A stretch of 64,000 nt of DNA from Auanema rhodensis. Lineage: Eukaryota > Nematoda > Chromadorea > Rhabditida > Rhabditidae. Shown one piece after another: positions 41,187-53,441 of the stretch. The stretch covers positions 434,001 to 498,000 of the forward strand of contig CAXKVF010000072.1 of NCBI GenBank assembly GCA_964057225.1, in the 5' to 3' direction. The stretch's first letter is position 1; the number at the start of each line of letters is the position of its first letter. The notes under the pieces were generated by a model that searched no databases, was not told the DNA's origin, and saw only the letters and a program-made list of their open reading frames with translations. The translations under genes were made by a program, and so were the position numbers.

Positions 41187-41192
41187 AAATTA
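41187..41192. repeat. AAATTA flanking duplication, left of copy 1
   Basis: This is monomer positions 148-153. It is repeated at 41579-41584, and uninterrupted monomers have it once, so it is a duplication made at insertion. Confidence 0.75.
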
Positions 41193-41578
41193 GTCAAGGT
41201 TTATTGTTCTTTATCACAGGTTGTAACATTAGTGGTTTTTAAGAGAAGAAGTATGAAAAAAGATCCTTACAATACGAACATAATTATAAAAATTAAAAAA
41301 TGAATAAGCAATAAATGTGCAAAGTTGAAAAGAGTTATTGAATCAATTTTGTCTTTTAAGATACATACTTTTAGCTAGTCTCTCTATGTATTATGAAATG
41401 TTAACCCATTCTCAAAAAAACAGGGGAGTTGTTCAAATCAGATAAGTGATCTGACCTCTTTTTTTACGTTTACCAGGTGCGGTGGAACTTATAATAAAGT
41501 CGAGCCCGTTCTGGTAAGAAGAGGTAACTGTCACCTGGTTCGTATGGCTAATGCCTATAGAAACTATGGTGAAGTAAC
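41193..41578. mobile_element. Unidentified 386-bp insertion, copy 1
   Basis: This sequence is unlike the satellite. It is about 32% G+C overall, but the right-hand 108 bp is richer (about 44% by my count). AAATTA sits at both ends (41187-41192 and 41579-41584), as expected for a 6-bp target-site duplication. It begins GTCAAGG and ends GAAGTAAC, so there are no terminal inverted repeats, no TG...CA ends and no poly(A) tail. A T7 run lies at 41459-41465. No reading frame of useful length is present; the longest I noticed from ATG is about 16 codons. The right half has several self-complementary segments. It could be a non-autonomous or truncated transposable element, a processed RNA insertion, or genomic DNA captured during break repair; I do not recognise the family. 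Confidence 0.6.
41438..41539. other. Structured segment of the insertion: competing inverted repeats
   Basis: Four stems can be drawn. TCAGAT (41438-41443) pairs with ATCTGA (41449-41454) around a 5-base loop. ACCTCTT (41454-41460) pairs with AAGAGGT (41519-41525). TACCAG (41471-41476) pairs with CTGGTA (41511-41516), nested in the previous stem. ACCAGGTG (41472-41479) pairs with CACCTGGT (41532-41539), which is incompatible with the TACCAG stem and crosses the AAGAGGT one. The layout is that of alternative hairpins or a pseudoknot if transcribed. Whether it is transcribed is unknown. Confidence 0.45.
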
Positions 41579-41584
41579 AAATTA
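41579..41584. repeat. AAATTA flanking duplication, right of copy 1
   Basis: The satellite resumes here with AAATTAAAGTTCACG in exact register, so nothing was deleted from the monomer. Confidence 0.75.
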
Positions 41585-42135
41585 AAGTTCACGTAAATTT
41601 CAAAGTCATGGTTACCATGCACCAATATCAATAAAAATTTGTTTTTAGACTAATATGGACATGGGGAATCTAATTTTGAAAACCGCATCTCTTTATCTTT
41701 CACGTGAAGCGAGTTACATACCAAGTGCACATCACGTGTACATTTAATTAGCATAAATTAAAGTTCACGTAAATTTCAAAGTCATGGTTACCATGCACCA
41801 ATATCAATAAAAATTTGTTTTTAGACTAATATGGACATGGGGAATCTAATTTTGAAAACCGCATCTCTTTATCTTCCACGTGAAGCGAGTTACATACCAA
41901 GTGCACATCACGTGTACATTTAATTAGCATAAATTAAAGTTCACGTAAATTTCAAAGTCATGGTTACCATGCACCAATATCAATAAAAATTTGTTTTTAG
42001 ACTAATATGGACATGGGGAATCTAATTTTGAAAACCGCATCTCTTTATCTTCCACGTGAAGCGAGTTACATACCAAGTGCACATCACGTGTACATTTAAT
42101 TAGCATAAATTAAAGTTCACGTAAATTTCAAAGTC

Positions 42136-42311
42136 ATGGTTACCATGCACCAATATCAATAAAAATTTGTTTTTAGACTAATATGGACATGGGAAATCTA
42201 ATTTTGAAAACCGCATCTCTTTATCTTTCACGTGAAGCGAGTTACATACCAAGTGCACATCACGTGTACATTTATTTAGCATAAATTAAAGTTCACGTAA
42301 ATTTCAAAGTC
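42136..42311 (+). repeat. Chimeric monomer at the duplication joint
   Basis: Its left part has C13 and A59, like the A59 units that follow at 43232 and 43584. Its right part has T140, otherwise seen only in the A13 unit at 40864. The combination places a crossover between monomer positions 59 and 140, creating the 1272-bp duplication. Confidence 0.7.
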
Positions 42312-42879
42312 ATGGTTACCATGCACCAATATCAATAAAAATTTGTTTTTAGACTAATATGGACATGGGAAATCTAATTTTGAAAACCGCATCTCTTTAT
42401 CTTTCACGTGAAGCGAGTTACATACCAAGTGCACATCACGTGTACATTTAATTAGCATAAATTAGTCAAGGTTTATTGTTCTTTATCACAGGTTGTAACA
42501 TTAGTGGTTTTTAAGAGAAGAAGTATGAAAAAAGATCCTTACAATACGAACATAATTATAAAAATTAAAAAATGAATAAGCAATAAATGTGCAAAGTTGA
42601 AAAGAGTTATTGAATCAATTTTGTCTTTTAAGATACATACTTTTAGCTAGTCTCTCTATGTATTATGAAATGTTAACCCATTCTCAAAAAAACAGGGGAG
42701 TTGTTCAAATCAGATAAGTGATCTGACCTCTTTTTTTACGTTTACCAGGTGCGGTGGAACTTATAATAAAGTCGAGCCCGTTCTGGTAAGAAGAGGTAAC
42801 TGTCACCTGGTTCGTATGGCTAATGCCTATAGAAACTATGGTGAAGTAACAAATTAAAGTTCACGTAAATTTCAAAGTC
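42312..42879 (+). repeat. 568-bp monomer interrupted by the 386-bp insertion (copy 2)
   Basis: It has the same structure as the monomer at 41040: A59, normal to position 153, insertion, AAATTA repeated, normal completion. Confidence 0.92.
42465..42850. mobile_element. Unidentified 386-bp insertion, copy 2
   Basis: Comparing block by block, I found no difference from 41193-41578. It has the same AAATTA flanks (42459-42464 and 42851-42856). The copy arose by satellite exchange rather than by a second insertion, because both the target position and the flanking variants coincide. Confidence 0.62.
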
Positions 42880-45519
42880 ATGGTTACCATGCACCAATAT
42901 CAATAAAAATTTGTTTTTAGACTAATATGGACATGGGGAATCTAATTTTGAAAACCGCATCTCTTTATCTTTCACGTGAAGCGAGTTACATACCAAGTGC
43001 ACATCACGTGTACATTTAATTAGCATAAATTAAAGTTCACGTAAATTTCAAAGTCATGGTTACCATGCACCAATATCAATAAAAATTTGTTTTTAGACTA
43101 ATATGGACATGGGGAATCTAATTTTGAAAACCGCATCTCTTTATCTTCCACGTGAAGCGAGTTACATACCAAGTGCACATCACGTGTACATTTAATTAGC
43201 ATAAATTAAAGTTCACGTAAATTTCAAAGTCATGGTTACCATGCACCAATATCAATAAAAATTTGTTTTTAGACTAATATGGACATGGGAAATCTAATTT
43301 TGAAAACCGCATCTCTTTATCTTTCACGTGAAGCGAGTTACATACCAAGTGCACATCACGTGTACATTTAATTAGCATAAATTAAAGTTCACGTAAATTT
43401 CAAAGTCATGGTTACCATGCACCAATATCAATAAAAATTTGTTTTTAGACTAATATGGACATGGGGAATCTAATTTTGAAAACCGCATCTCTTTATCTTT
43501 CACGTGAAGCGAGTTACATACCAAGTGCACATCACGTGTACATTTAATTAGCATAAATTAAAGTTCACGTAAATTTCAAAGTCATGGTTACCATGCACCA
43601 ATATCAATAAAAATTTGTTTTTAGACTAATATGGACATGGGAAATCTAATTTTGAAAACCGCATCTCTTTATCTTTCACGTGAAGCGAGTTACATACCAA
43701 GTGCACATCACGTGTACATTTAATTAGCATAAATTAAAGTTCACGTAAATTTCAAAGTCATGGTTACCATGCACCAATATCAATAAAAATTTGTTTTTAG
43801 ACTAATATGGACATGGGGAATCTAATTTTGAAAACCGCATCTCTTTATCTTTCACGTGAAGCGAGTTACATACCAAGTGCACATCACGTGTACATTTAAT
43901 TAGCATAAATTAAAGTTCACGTAAATTTCAAAGTCATGGTTACCATGCACCAATATCAATAAAAATTTGTTTTTAGACTAATATGGACATGGGGAATCTA
44001 ATTTTGAAAACCGCATCTCTTTATCTTCCACGTGAAGCGAGTTACATACCAAGTGCACATCACGTGTACATTTAATTAGCATAAATTAAAGTTCACGTAA
44101 ATTTCAAAGTCATGGTTACCATGCACCAATATCAATAAAAATTTGTTTTTAGACTAATATGGACATGGGAAATCTAATTTTGAAAACCGCATCTCTTTAT
44201 CTTTCACGTGAAGCGAGTTACATACCAAGTGCACATCACGTGTACATTTAATTAGCATAAATTAAAGTTCACGTAAATTTCAAAGTCATGGTTACCATGC
44301 ACCAATATCAATAAAAATTTGTTTTTAGACTAATATGGACATGGGGAATCTAATTTTGAAAACCGCATCTCTTTATCTTTCACGTGAAGCGAGTTACATA
44401 CCAAGTGCACATCACGTGTACATTTAATTAGCATAAATTAAAGTTCACGTAAATTTCAAAGTCATGGTTACCATGCACCAATATCAATAAAAATTTGTTT
44501 TTAGACTAATATGGACATGGGAAATCTAATTTTGAAAACCGCATCTCTTTATCTTTCACGTGAAGCGAGTTACATACCAAGTGCACATCACGTGTACATT
44601 TAATTAGCATAAATTAAAGTTCACGTAAATTTCAAAGTCATGGTTACCATGCACCAATATCAATAAAAATTTGTTTTTAGACTAATATGGACATGGGGAA
44701 TCTAATTTTGAAAACCGCATCTCTTTATCTTTCACGTGAAGCGAGTTACATACCAAGTGCACATCACGTGTACATTTAATTAGCATAAATTAAAGTTCAC
44801 GTAAATTTCAAAGTCATGGTTACCATGCACCAATATCAATAAAAATTTGTTTTTAGACTAATATGGACATGGGGAATCTAATTTTGAAAACCGCATCTCT
44901 TTATCTTCCACGTGAAGCGAGTTACATACCAAGTGCACATCACGTGTACATTTAATTAGCATAAATTAAAGTTCACGTAAATTTCAAAGTCATGGTTACC
45001 ATGCACCAATATCAATAAAAATTTGTTTTTAGACTAATATGGACATGGGAAATCTAATTTTGAAAACCGCATCTCTTTATCTTTCACGTGAAGCGAGTTA
45101 CATACCAAGTGCACATCACGTGTACATTTAATTAGCATAAATTAAAGTTCACGTAAATTTCAAAGTCATGGTTACCATGCACCAATATCAATAAAAATTT
45201 GTTTTTAGACTAATATGGACATGGGGAATCTAATTTTGAAAACCGCATCTCTTTATCTTTCACGTGAAGCGAGTTACATACCAAGTGCACATCACGTGTA
45301 CATTTAATTAGCATAAATTAAAGTTCACGTAAATTTCAAAGTCATGGTTACCATGCACCAATATCAATAAAAATTTGTTTTTAGACTAATATGGACATGG
45401 GGAATCTAATTTTGAAAACCGCATCTCTTTATCTTCCACGTGAAGCGAGTTACATACCAAGTGCACATCACGTGTACATTTAATTAGCATAAATTAAAGT
45501 TCACGTAAATTTCAAAGTC
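42880..45519 (+). repeat. 5-monomer (880 bp) higher-order repeat in domain C, three copies
   Basis: Units run plain; C93; A59; plain; A59 starting at 42880 and 43760, then plain; C93; A59; plain; C93 from 44640. The copies look identical over the first four units; the fifth differs in the last copy. It starts right after the second insertion and may be the product of the same burst of exchange. Confidence 0.82.
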
Positions 45520-46575
45520 ATGGTTACCATGAACCAATATCAATAAAAATTTGTTTTTAGACTAATATGGACATGGGGAATCAAATTTTGAAAACCGCAT
45601 CTCTTTATCTTTCACGTGAAGCGAGTTACATACCAAGTGCACATAACGTGTACATTTAATTAGCATAAATTAAAGTTCACGTAAATTTCAAAGTCATGGT
45701 TACCATGAACCAATATCAATAAAAATTTGTTTTTAGACTAATATGGACATGGGGAATCTAATTTTGAAAACCGCATCTCTTTATCTTTCACGTGAAGCGA
45801 GTTACATACCAAGTGCACATCACGTGTACATTTAATTAGCATAAATTAAAGTTCACGTAAATTTCAAAGTCATGGTTACCATGCACCAATATCAATAAAA
45901 ATTTGTTTTTAGACTAATATGGACATGGGGAATCTAATTTTGAAAACCGCATCTCTTTATATTTCACGTGAAGCGAGTTACATACCAAGTGCACATCACG
46001 TGTACATTTAATTAGCATAAATTAAAGTTCACGTAAATTTCAAAGTCATGGTTACCATGAACCAATATCAATAAAAATTTGTTTTTAGACTAATATGGAC
46101 ATGGGGAATCTAATTTTGAAAACCGCATCTCTTTATCTTTCACGTGAAGCGAGTTACATACCGAGTGCACATCACGTGTACATTTAATTAGCATAAATTA
46201 AAGTTCACGTAAATTTCAAAGTCATGGTTACCATGCACCAATATCAATAAAAATTTGTTTTTAGACTAATATGGACATGGGAAATCTAATTTTGAAAACC
46301 GCATCTCTTTATCTTCCACGTGAAGCGAGTTACATACCAAGTGCACATCACGTGTACATTTAATTAGCATAAATTAAAGTTCACGTAAATTTCAAAGTCA
46401 TGGTTACCATGAACCAATATTAATAAAAATTTGTTTTTAGACTAATATGTACATGGGGAATCTAATTTTGAAAACCGCATCTCTTTATCTTTCACGTGAA
46501 GCGAGTTACATACCAAGTGCACATCACGTGTACATTTAATTAGCATAAATTAAAGTTCACGTAAATTTCAAAGTC

Positions 46576-46752
46576 ATGGTTACCATGCACCAATATCAAT
46601 AAAAATCTGTTTTTAGACTAATATGGACATGGGGAATCAAAATTTTGAAAACCGCATCTCTTTATCTTTCACGTGAAGCGAGTTACATACCAAGTGCACA
46701 TCACGTGTACATTTAATTAGCATAAATTAAAGTTCACGTAAATTTCAAAGTC
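46576..46752 (+). repeat. 177-bp monomer with 1-bp insertion
   Basis: The unit reads GAATCAAAATTTTG in place of GAATCTAATTTTG, giving one extra base, and has C32 (AATCTGTTT). It is followed by a unit starting ATTGTTACC. The same pair of units recurs at 53265, 6689 bp on. Confidence 0.9.
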
Positions 46753-46928
46753 ATTGTTACCATGCACCAATATCAATAAAAATTTGTTTTTAGACTAATA
46801 TGGACATGGGGAATCTAATTTTGAAAACCGCATCTCTTTATCTTTCACGTGAAGCGAGTTACATATCAAGTGCACATCACGTGTACATTTAATTAGCATA
46901 AATTAAAGTTCACGTAAATTTCAAAGTC

Positions 46929-49040
46929 ATGGTTACCATTAACCAATATCAATAAAAATTTGTTTTTAGACTAATATGGACATGGGGAATCTAATTTTGA
47001 AAACCGCATCTCTTTATCTTTCACGTGAAGCGAGTTACATACCAAGTGCACATCACGTGTACATTTAATTAGCATAAATTAAAGTTCACGTAAATTTCAA
47101 AGTCAAGGTTACCATGCACCAATATCAATAAAAATTTGTTTTTAGACTAATATGGACATGGGGAATCTAATTTTGAAAACCGCATCTCTTTATCTTTCAC
47201 GTGAAGCGAGTTACATACCAAGTGCACATCACGTGTACATTTAATTAGCATAAATTAAAGTTCACGTAAATTTCAAAGTCATGGTTACCATGCACCAATA
47301 TCAATAAAAATTTGTTTTTAGACTAATATGGACATGGGGAATCTAATTTTGAAAACCGCATCTCTTTATCTTTCACGTGAAGCGAGTTACATATCAAGTG
47401 CACATCACGTGTACATTTAATTAGCATAAATTAAAGTTCACGTAAATTTCAAAGTCATGGTTACCATGAACCAATATCAATAAAAATTTGTTTTTAGACT
47501 AATATGGACATGGGGAATCTAATTTTGAAAACCGCATCTCTTTATCTTCCACGTGAAGCGAGTTACATACCAAGTGCACATCACGTGTACATTTAATTAG
47601 CATAAATTAAAGTTCACGTAAATTTCAAAGTCATGGTTACCATGAACCAATATCAATAAAAATTTGTTTTTAGACTAATATGGACATGGGGAATCAAATT
47701 TTGAAAACCGCATCTCTTTATCTTTCACGTGAAGCGAGTTACATACCAAGTGCACATCACGTGTACATTTAATTAGCATAAATTAAAGTTCACGTAAATT
47801 TCAAAGTCATGGTTACCATGAACCAATATCAATAAAAATTTGTTTTTAGACTAATATGGACATGGGGAATCTAATTTTGAAAACCGCATCTCTTTATCTT
47901 TCACGTGAAGCGAGTTACATACCAAGTGCACATCACGTGTACATTTAATTAGCATAAATTAAAGTTCACGTAAATTTCAAAGTCATGGTTACCATTAACC
48001 AATATCAATAAAAATTTGTTTTTAGACTAATATGGACATGGGGAATCTAATTTTGAAAACCGCATCTCTTTATCTTTCACGTGAAGCGAGTTACATACCA
48101 AGTGCACATCACGTGTACATTTAATTAGCATAAATTAAAGTTCACGTAAATTTCAAAGTCATGGTTACCATGCACCAATATCAATAAAAATTTGTTTTTA
48201 GACTAATATGGACATGGGGAATCTAATTTTGAAAACCGCATCTCTTTATCTTTCACGTGAAGCGAGTTACATACCAAGTGCACATCACGTGTACATTTAA
48301 TTAGCATAAATTAAAGTTCACGTAAATTTCAAAGTCATGGTTACCATGCACCAATATCAATAAAAATTTGTTTTTAGACTAATATGGACATGGGGAATCT
48401 AATTTTGAAAACCGCATCTCTTTATCTTTCACGTGAAGCGAGTTACATATCAAGTGCACATCACGTGTACATTTAATTAGCATAAATTAAAGTTCACGTA
48501 AATTTCAAAGTCATGGTTACCATGAACCAATATCAATAAAAATTTGTTTTTAGACTAATATGGACATGGGGAATCTAATTTTGAAAACCGCATCTCTTTA
48601 TCTTCCACGTGAAGCGAGTTACATACCAAGTGCACATCACGTGTACATTTAATTAGCATAAATTAAAGTTCACGTAAATTTCAAAGTCATGGTTACCATG
48701 AACCAATATCAATAAAAATTTGTTTTTAGACTAATATGGACATGGGGAATCAAATTTTGAAAACCGCATCTCTTTATCTTTCACGTGAAGCGAGTTACAT
48801 ACCAAGTGCACATCACGTGTACATTTAATTAGCATAAATTAAAGTTCACGTAAATTTCAAAGTCATGGTTACCATGAACCAATATCAATAAAAATTTGTT
48901 TTTAGACTAATATGGACATGGGGAATCTAATTTTGAAAACCGCATCTCTTTATCTTTCACGTGAAGCGAGTTACATACCAAGTGCACATCACGTGTACAT
49001 TTAATTAGCATAAATTAAAGTTCACGTAAATTTCAAAGTC
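46929..49040 (+). repeat. 6-monomer (1056 bp) tandem repeat inside the super-repeat
   Basis: Units run ATTAACC; plain; T114; A13+C93; A13+A64; A13 at 46929-47984 and again at 47985-49040. The unit at 47105 has a private AAGGTTACC. In the next super-repeat copy (from 53618) the series occurs once and lacks the A13+C93 unit. Confidence 0.8.
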
Positions 49041-50976
49041 ATGGTTACCATGAACCAATATCAATAAAAATTTGTTTTTAGACTAATATGGACATGGGGA
49101 ATCTAATTTTGAAAACCGCATCTCTTTATCTTTCACGTGAAGCGAGTTACATACCAAGTGCACATCACGTGTACATTTAATTAGCATAAATTAAAGTTCA
49201 CGTAAATTTCAAAGTCATGGTTACCATGCACCAATATCAATAAAAATTTGTTTTTAGACTAATATGGACATGGGGAATCTAATTTTGAAAACCGCATCTC
49301 TTTATCTTCCACGTGAAGCGAGTTACATACCAAGTGCACATCACGTGTACATTTAATTAGCATAAATTAAAGTTCACGTAAATTTCAAAGTCATGGTTAC
49401 CATGAACCAATATCAATAAAAATTTGTTTTTAAACTAATATGGACATGGGGAATCTAATTTTGAAAACCGCATCTCTTTATCTTCCACGTGAAGCGAGTT
49501 ACATACCAAGTGCACATCACGTGTACATTTAATTAGCATAAATTAAAGTTCACGTAAATTTCAAAGTCATGGTTACCATGAACCAATATCAATAAAAATT
49601 TGTTTTTAGACTAATATGGACATGGGGAATCAAATTTTGAAAACCGCATCTCTTTATCTTTCACGTGAAGCGAGTTACATACCAAGTGCACATCACGTGT
49701 ACATTTAATTAGCATAAATTAAAGTTCACGTAAATTTCAAAGTCATGGTTACCATGAACCAATATCAATAAAAATTTGTTTTTAGACTAATATGGACATG
49801 GGGAATCTAATTTTGAAAACCGCATCACTTTATCTTTCACGTGAAGCGAGTTACATACCAAGTGCACATCACGTGTACATTTAATTAGCATAAATTAAAG
49901 TTCACGTAAATTTCAAAGTCATGGTTACCATGCACCAATATCAATAAAAATTTGTTTTTAGACTAATATGGACATGGGGAATCTAATTTTGAAAACCGCA
50001 TCTCTTTATCTTTCACGTGAAGCGAGTTACATACCAAGTGCACATCACGTGTACATTTAATTAGCATAAATTAAAGTTCACGTAAATTTCAAAGTCATGG
50101 TTACCATGAACCAATATCAATAAAAATTTGTTTTTAGACTAATATGGACATGGGGAATCTAATTTTGAAAACCGCATCACTTTATCTTTCACGTGAAGCG
50201 AGTTACATACCAAGTGCACATCACGTGTACATTTAATTAGCATAAATTAAAGTTCACGTAAATTTCAAAGTCATGGTTACCATGCACCAATATCAATAAA
50301 AATTTGTTTTTAGACTAATATGGACATGGGGAATCTAATTTTGAAAACCGCATCTCTTTATATTTCACGTGAAGCGAGTTACATACCAAGTGCACATCAC
50401 GTGTACATTTAATTAGCATAAATTAAAGTTCACGTAAATTTCAAAGTCATGGTTACCATGAACCAATATCAATAAAAATTTGTTTTTAGACTAATATGGA
50501 CATGGGGAATCTAATTTTGAAAACCGCATCTCTTTATCTTTCACGTGAAGCGAGTTACATACCAAGTGCCCATCACGTGTACATTCAATTAGCATAAATT
50601 AAAGTTCACGTAAATTTCAAAGTCATGGTTACCATGCACCAATATCAATAAAAATTTGTTTTTAGACTAATATGGACATGGGGAATCTAATTTTGAAAAC
50701 CGCATCTCTTTATCTTTCACGTGAAGCGAGTTACATACCAAGTGCACATCACGTGTACATTTAATTAGCATAAATTAAAGTTCACGTAAATTTCAAAGTC
50801 ATGGTTACCATGAACCAATATCAATAAAAATTTGTTTTTAGACTAATATGTACATGGGGAATCTAATTTTGAAAACCGCATCTCTTTATCTTTCACGTGA
50901 AGCGAGTTACATACCAAGTGCACATCACGTGTACAATTAATTAGCATAAATTAAAGTTCACGTAAATTTCAAAGTC

Positions 50977-52736
50977 ATGGTTACCATGAACCAATATCAA
51001 TAAAAATTTGTTTTTAGACTAATATGGACATGGGGAATCTAATTTTGAAAACCGCATTTCTTTATCTTTCACGTGAAGCGAGTTACATACCAAGTGCACA
51101 TCACGTGTACATTTAATTAGCATAAATTAAAGTTCACGTAAATTTCAAAGTCATGGTTACCATGAACCAATATCAATAAAAATTTGTTTTTAGACTAATA
51201 TGGACATGGGGAATCAAATTTTGAAAACCGCATCTCTTTATCTTTCACGTGAAGCGAGTTACATACTAAGTGCACATCACGTGTACATTTAATTAGCATA
51301 AATTAAAGTTCACGTAAATTTCAAAGTCATGGTTACCATGAACCAATATCAATAAAAATTTGTTTTTAGACTAATATGGACATGGGGAATCTAATTTTGA
51401 AAACCGCATCACTTTATCTTTCACGTGAAGCGAGTTACATACCAAGTGCACATCACGTGTTCATTTAATTAGCATAAATTAAAGTTCACGTAAATTTCAA
51501 AGTCATGGTTACCATGCACCAATATCAATAAAAATTTGTTTTTAGACTAATATGGACATGGGGAATCTAATGTTGAAAACCGCATCTTTTTATCTTTCAC
51601 GTGAAGCGAGTTACATACCAAGTGCACATCACGTGTACATTTAATTAGCATAAATTAAAGTTCACGTAAATTTCAAAGTCATGGTTACCATGAACCAATA
51701 TCAATAAAAATTTGTTTTTACACTAATATGGACATGGGGAATCTAATTTTGAAAACCGCATCTCTTTATCTTCCACGTGAAGCGAGTTACATACCAAGTG
51801 CACATCACGTGTACATTTAATTAGCATAAATTAAAGTTCACGTAAATTTCAAAGTCATGGTTACCATGAACCAATATCAATAAAAATTTGTTTTTAGACT
51901 AATATGGACATGGGGAATCTAATTTTGAAAACCGCATTTCTTTATCTTTCACGTGAAGCGAGTTACATACCAAGTGCACATCACGTGTACATTTAATTAG
52001 CATAAATTAAAGTTCACGTAAATTTCAAAGTCATGGTTACCATGAACCAATATCAATAAAAATTTGTTTTTAGACTAATATGGACATGGGGAATCAAATT
52101 TTGAAAACCGCATCTCTTTATCTTTCACGTGAAGCGAGTTACATACCAAGTGCACATCACGTGTACATTTAATTAGCATAAATTAAAGTTCACGTAAATT
52201 TCAAAGTCATGGTTACCATGAACCAATATCAATAAAAATTTGTTTTTAGACTAATATGGACATGGGGAATCTAATTTTGAAAACCGCATCACTTTATCTT
52301 TCACGTGAAGCGAGTTACATACCAAGTGCACATCACGTGTACATTTAATTAGCATAAATTAAAGTTCACGTAAATTTCAAAGTCATGGTTACCATGCACC
52401 AATATCAATAAAAATTTGTTTTTAGACTAATATGGACATGGGGAATCTAATGTTGAAAACCGAATCTCTTTATCTTCCACGTGAAGCGAGTTACATACCA
52501 AGTGCACATCACGTGTACATTTAATTAGCATAAATTAAAGTTCACGTAAATTTCAAAGTCATGGTTACCATGCACCAATATCAATAAAAATTTGTTTTTA
52601 GACTAATATGGACATGGGGAATCTAATTTTGAAAACCGCATCTCTTTATATTTCACGTGAAGCGAGTTACATACCAAGTGCACATCACGTGTACATTTAA
52701 TTAGCATAAATTAAAGTTCACGTAAATTTCAAAGTC
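50977..52736 (+). repeat. 5-monomer (880 bp) repeat with GCATTTC / A64 / A83 / GTTG units
   Basis: Units run A13 with GCATTTC; A13+A64; A13+A83; AATGTTG; A13+C93 (50977-51856), then the first four again from 51857, ending in an A90 unit. Further copies or part copies start at 56434, 57314, 58194 and 59074 in the next super-repeat. Rare GTGTTCAT (51329 and 56786) and TTTACACTA (51681 and 57138) tie the two blocks. Confidence 0.78.
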
Positions 52737-53264
52737 ATGGTTACCATGAACCAATATCAATAAAAATTTGTTTTTAGACTAATATGGACATGGGGAATCT
52801 AATTTTGAAAACCGCATCTCTTTATCTTTCACGTGAAGCGAGTTACATACCGAGTGCACATCACGTGTACATTTAATTAGCATAAATTAAAGTTCACGTA
52901 AATTTCAAAGTCATGGTTACCATGCACCAATATCAATAAAAAATTGTTTTTAGACTAATATGGACATGGGAAATCTAATTTTGAAAACCGCATCTCTTTA
53001 TCTTCCACGTGAAGCGAGTTACATACCAAGTGCACATCACGTGTACATTTAATTAGCATAAATTAAAGTTCACGTAAATTTCAAAGTCATGGTTACCATG
53101 AACCAATATTAATAAAAATTTGTTTTTAGACTAATATGTACATGGGGAATCTAATTTTGAAAACCGCATCTCTTTATCTTTCACGTGAAGCGAGTTACAT
53201 ACCAAGTGCACATCACGTGTACATTTAATTAGCATAAATTAAAGTTCACGTAAATTTCAAAGTC

Positions 53265-53441
53265 ATGGTTACCATGCACCAATATCAATAAAAATCTGTT
53301 TTTAGACTAATATGGACATGGGGAATCAAAATTTTGAAAACCGCATCTCTTTATCTTTCACGTGAAGCGAGTTACATACCAAGTGCACATCACGTGTACA
53401 TTTAATTAGCATAAATTAAAGTTCACGTAAATTTCAAAGTC
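53265..53441 (+). repeat. 177-bp monomer, copy of the one at 46576
   Basis: It has the same AATCTGTTT and GAATCAAAATTTTG states and is followed by ATTGTTACC at 53442, as in the earlier copy. It serves as a rare indel marker for the 6689-bp super-repeat. Confidence 0.9.

Larger units (their letters stand above)
41040..41607 (+). repeat. 568-bp monomer interrupted by a 386-bp insertion (copy 1)
   Basis: A monomer with A59 (ATGGGAAATC) is normal to position 153, is interrupted by 386 foreign bases, repeats AAATTA, and then completes normally to position 176. Its length is 176 + 392 bp (386 foreign plus the 6-bp duplication). Confidence 0.92.
40864..43055 (+). repeat. Segmental duplication (1272-bp offset) carrying the insertion
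   Basis: The two insertions are identical, sit at the same monomer position (153) in A59 monomers, and are exactly 1272 bp apart, which is five monomers plus 392 bp. Each is preceded by a unit with the rare T140 (TTTATTTAGC; monomers 40864 and 42136) and followed by a plain unit then a C93 unit. This is one insertion event followed by duplication with its flanks. Confidence 0.85.

Noticed and set aside
41372-41465. tRNA-derived SINE (TAGCTAGTC and GTTCAAATC as A and B boxes, T7 terminator)
   Set aside because: The boxes are weak, spaced about 60 bp, and no cloverleaf could be drawn; too speculative to annotate.
41438-41465. Bacterial-type terminator (TCAGAT/ATCTGA stem followed by T7)
   Set aside because: The stem is only 6 bp, with several bases before the T run, and the context is a eukaryotic satellite.
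41193-41578. LTR, DNA transposon or Helitron identity for the insertion
   Set aside because: No TG...CA ends, no terminal inverted repeats, no TC...CTRR ends; only a flanking AAATTA duplication supports mobility.
41193-41578. Hammerhead ribozyme, as in some satellite or retrozyme RNAs
   Set aside because: No CTGANGA core with a matching GAAA on either strand of the insertion.
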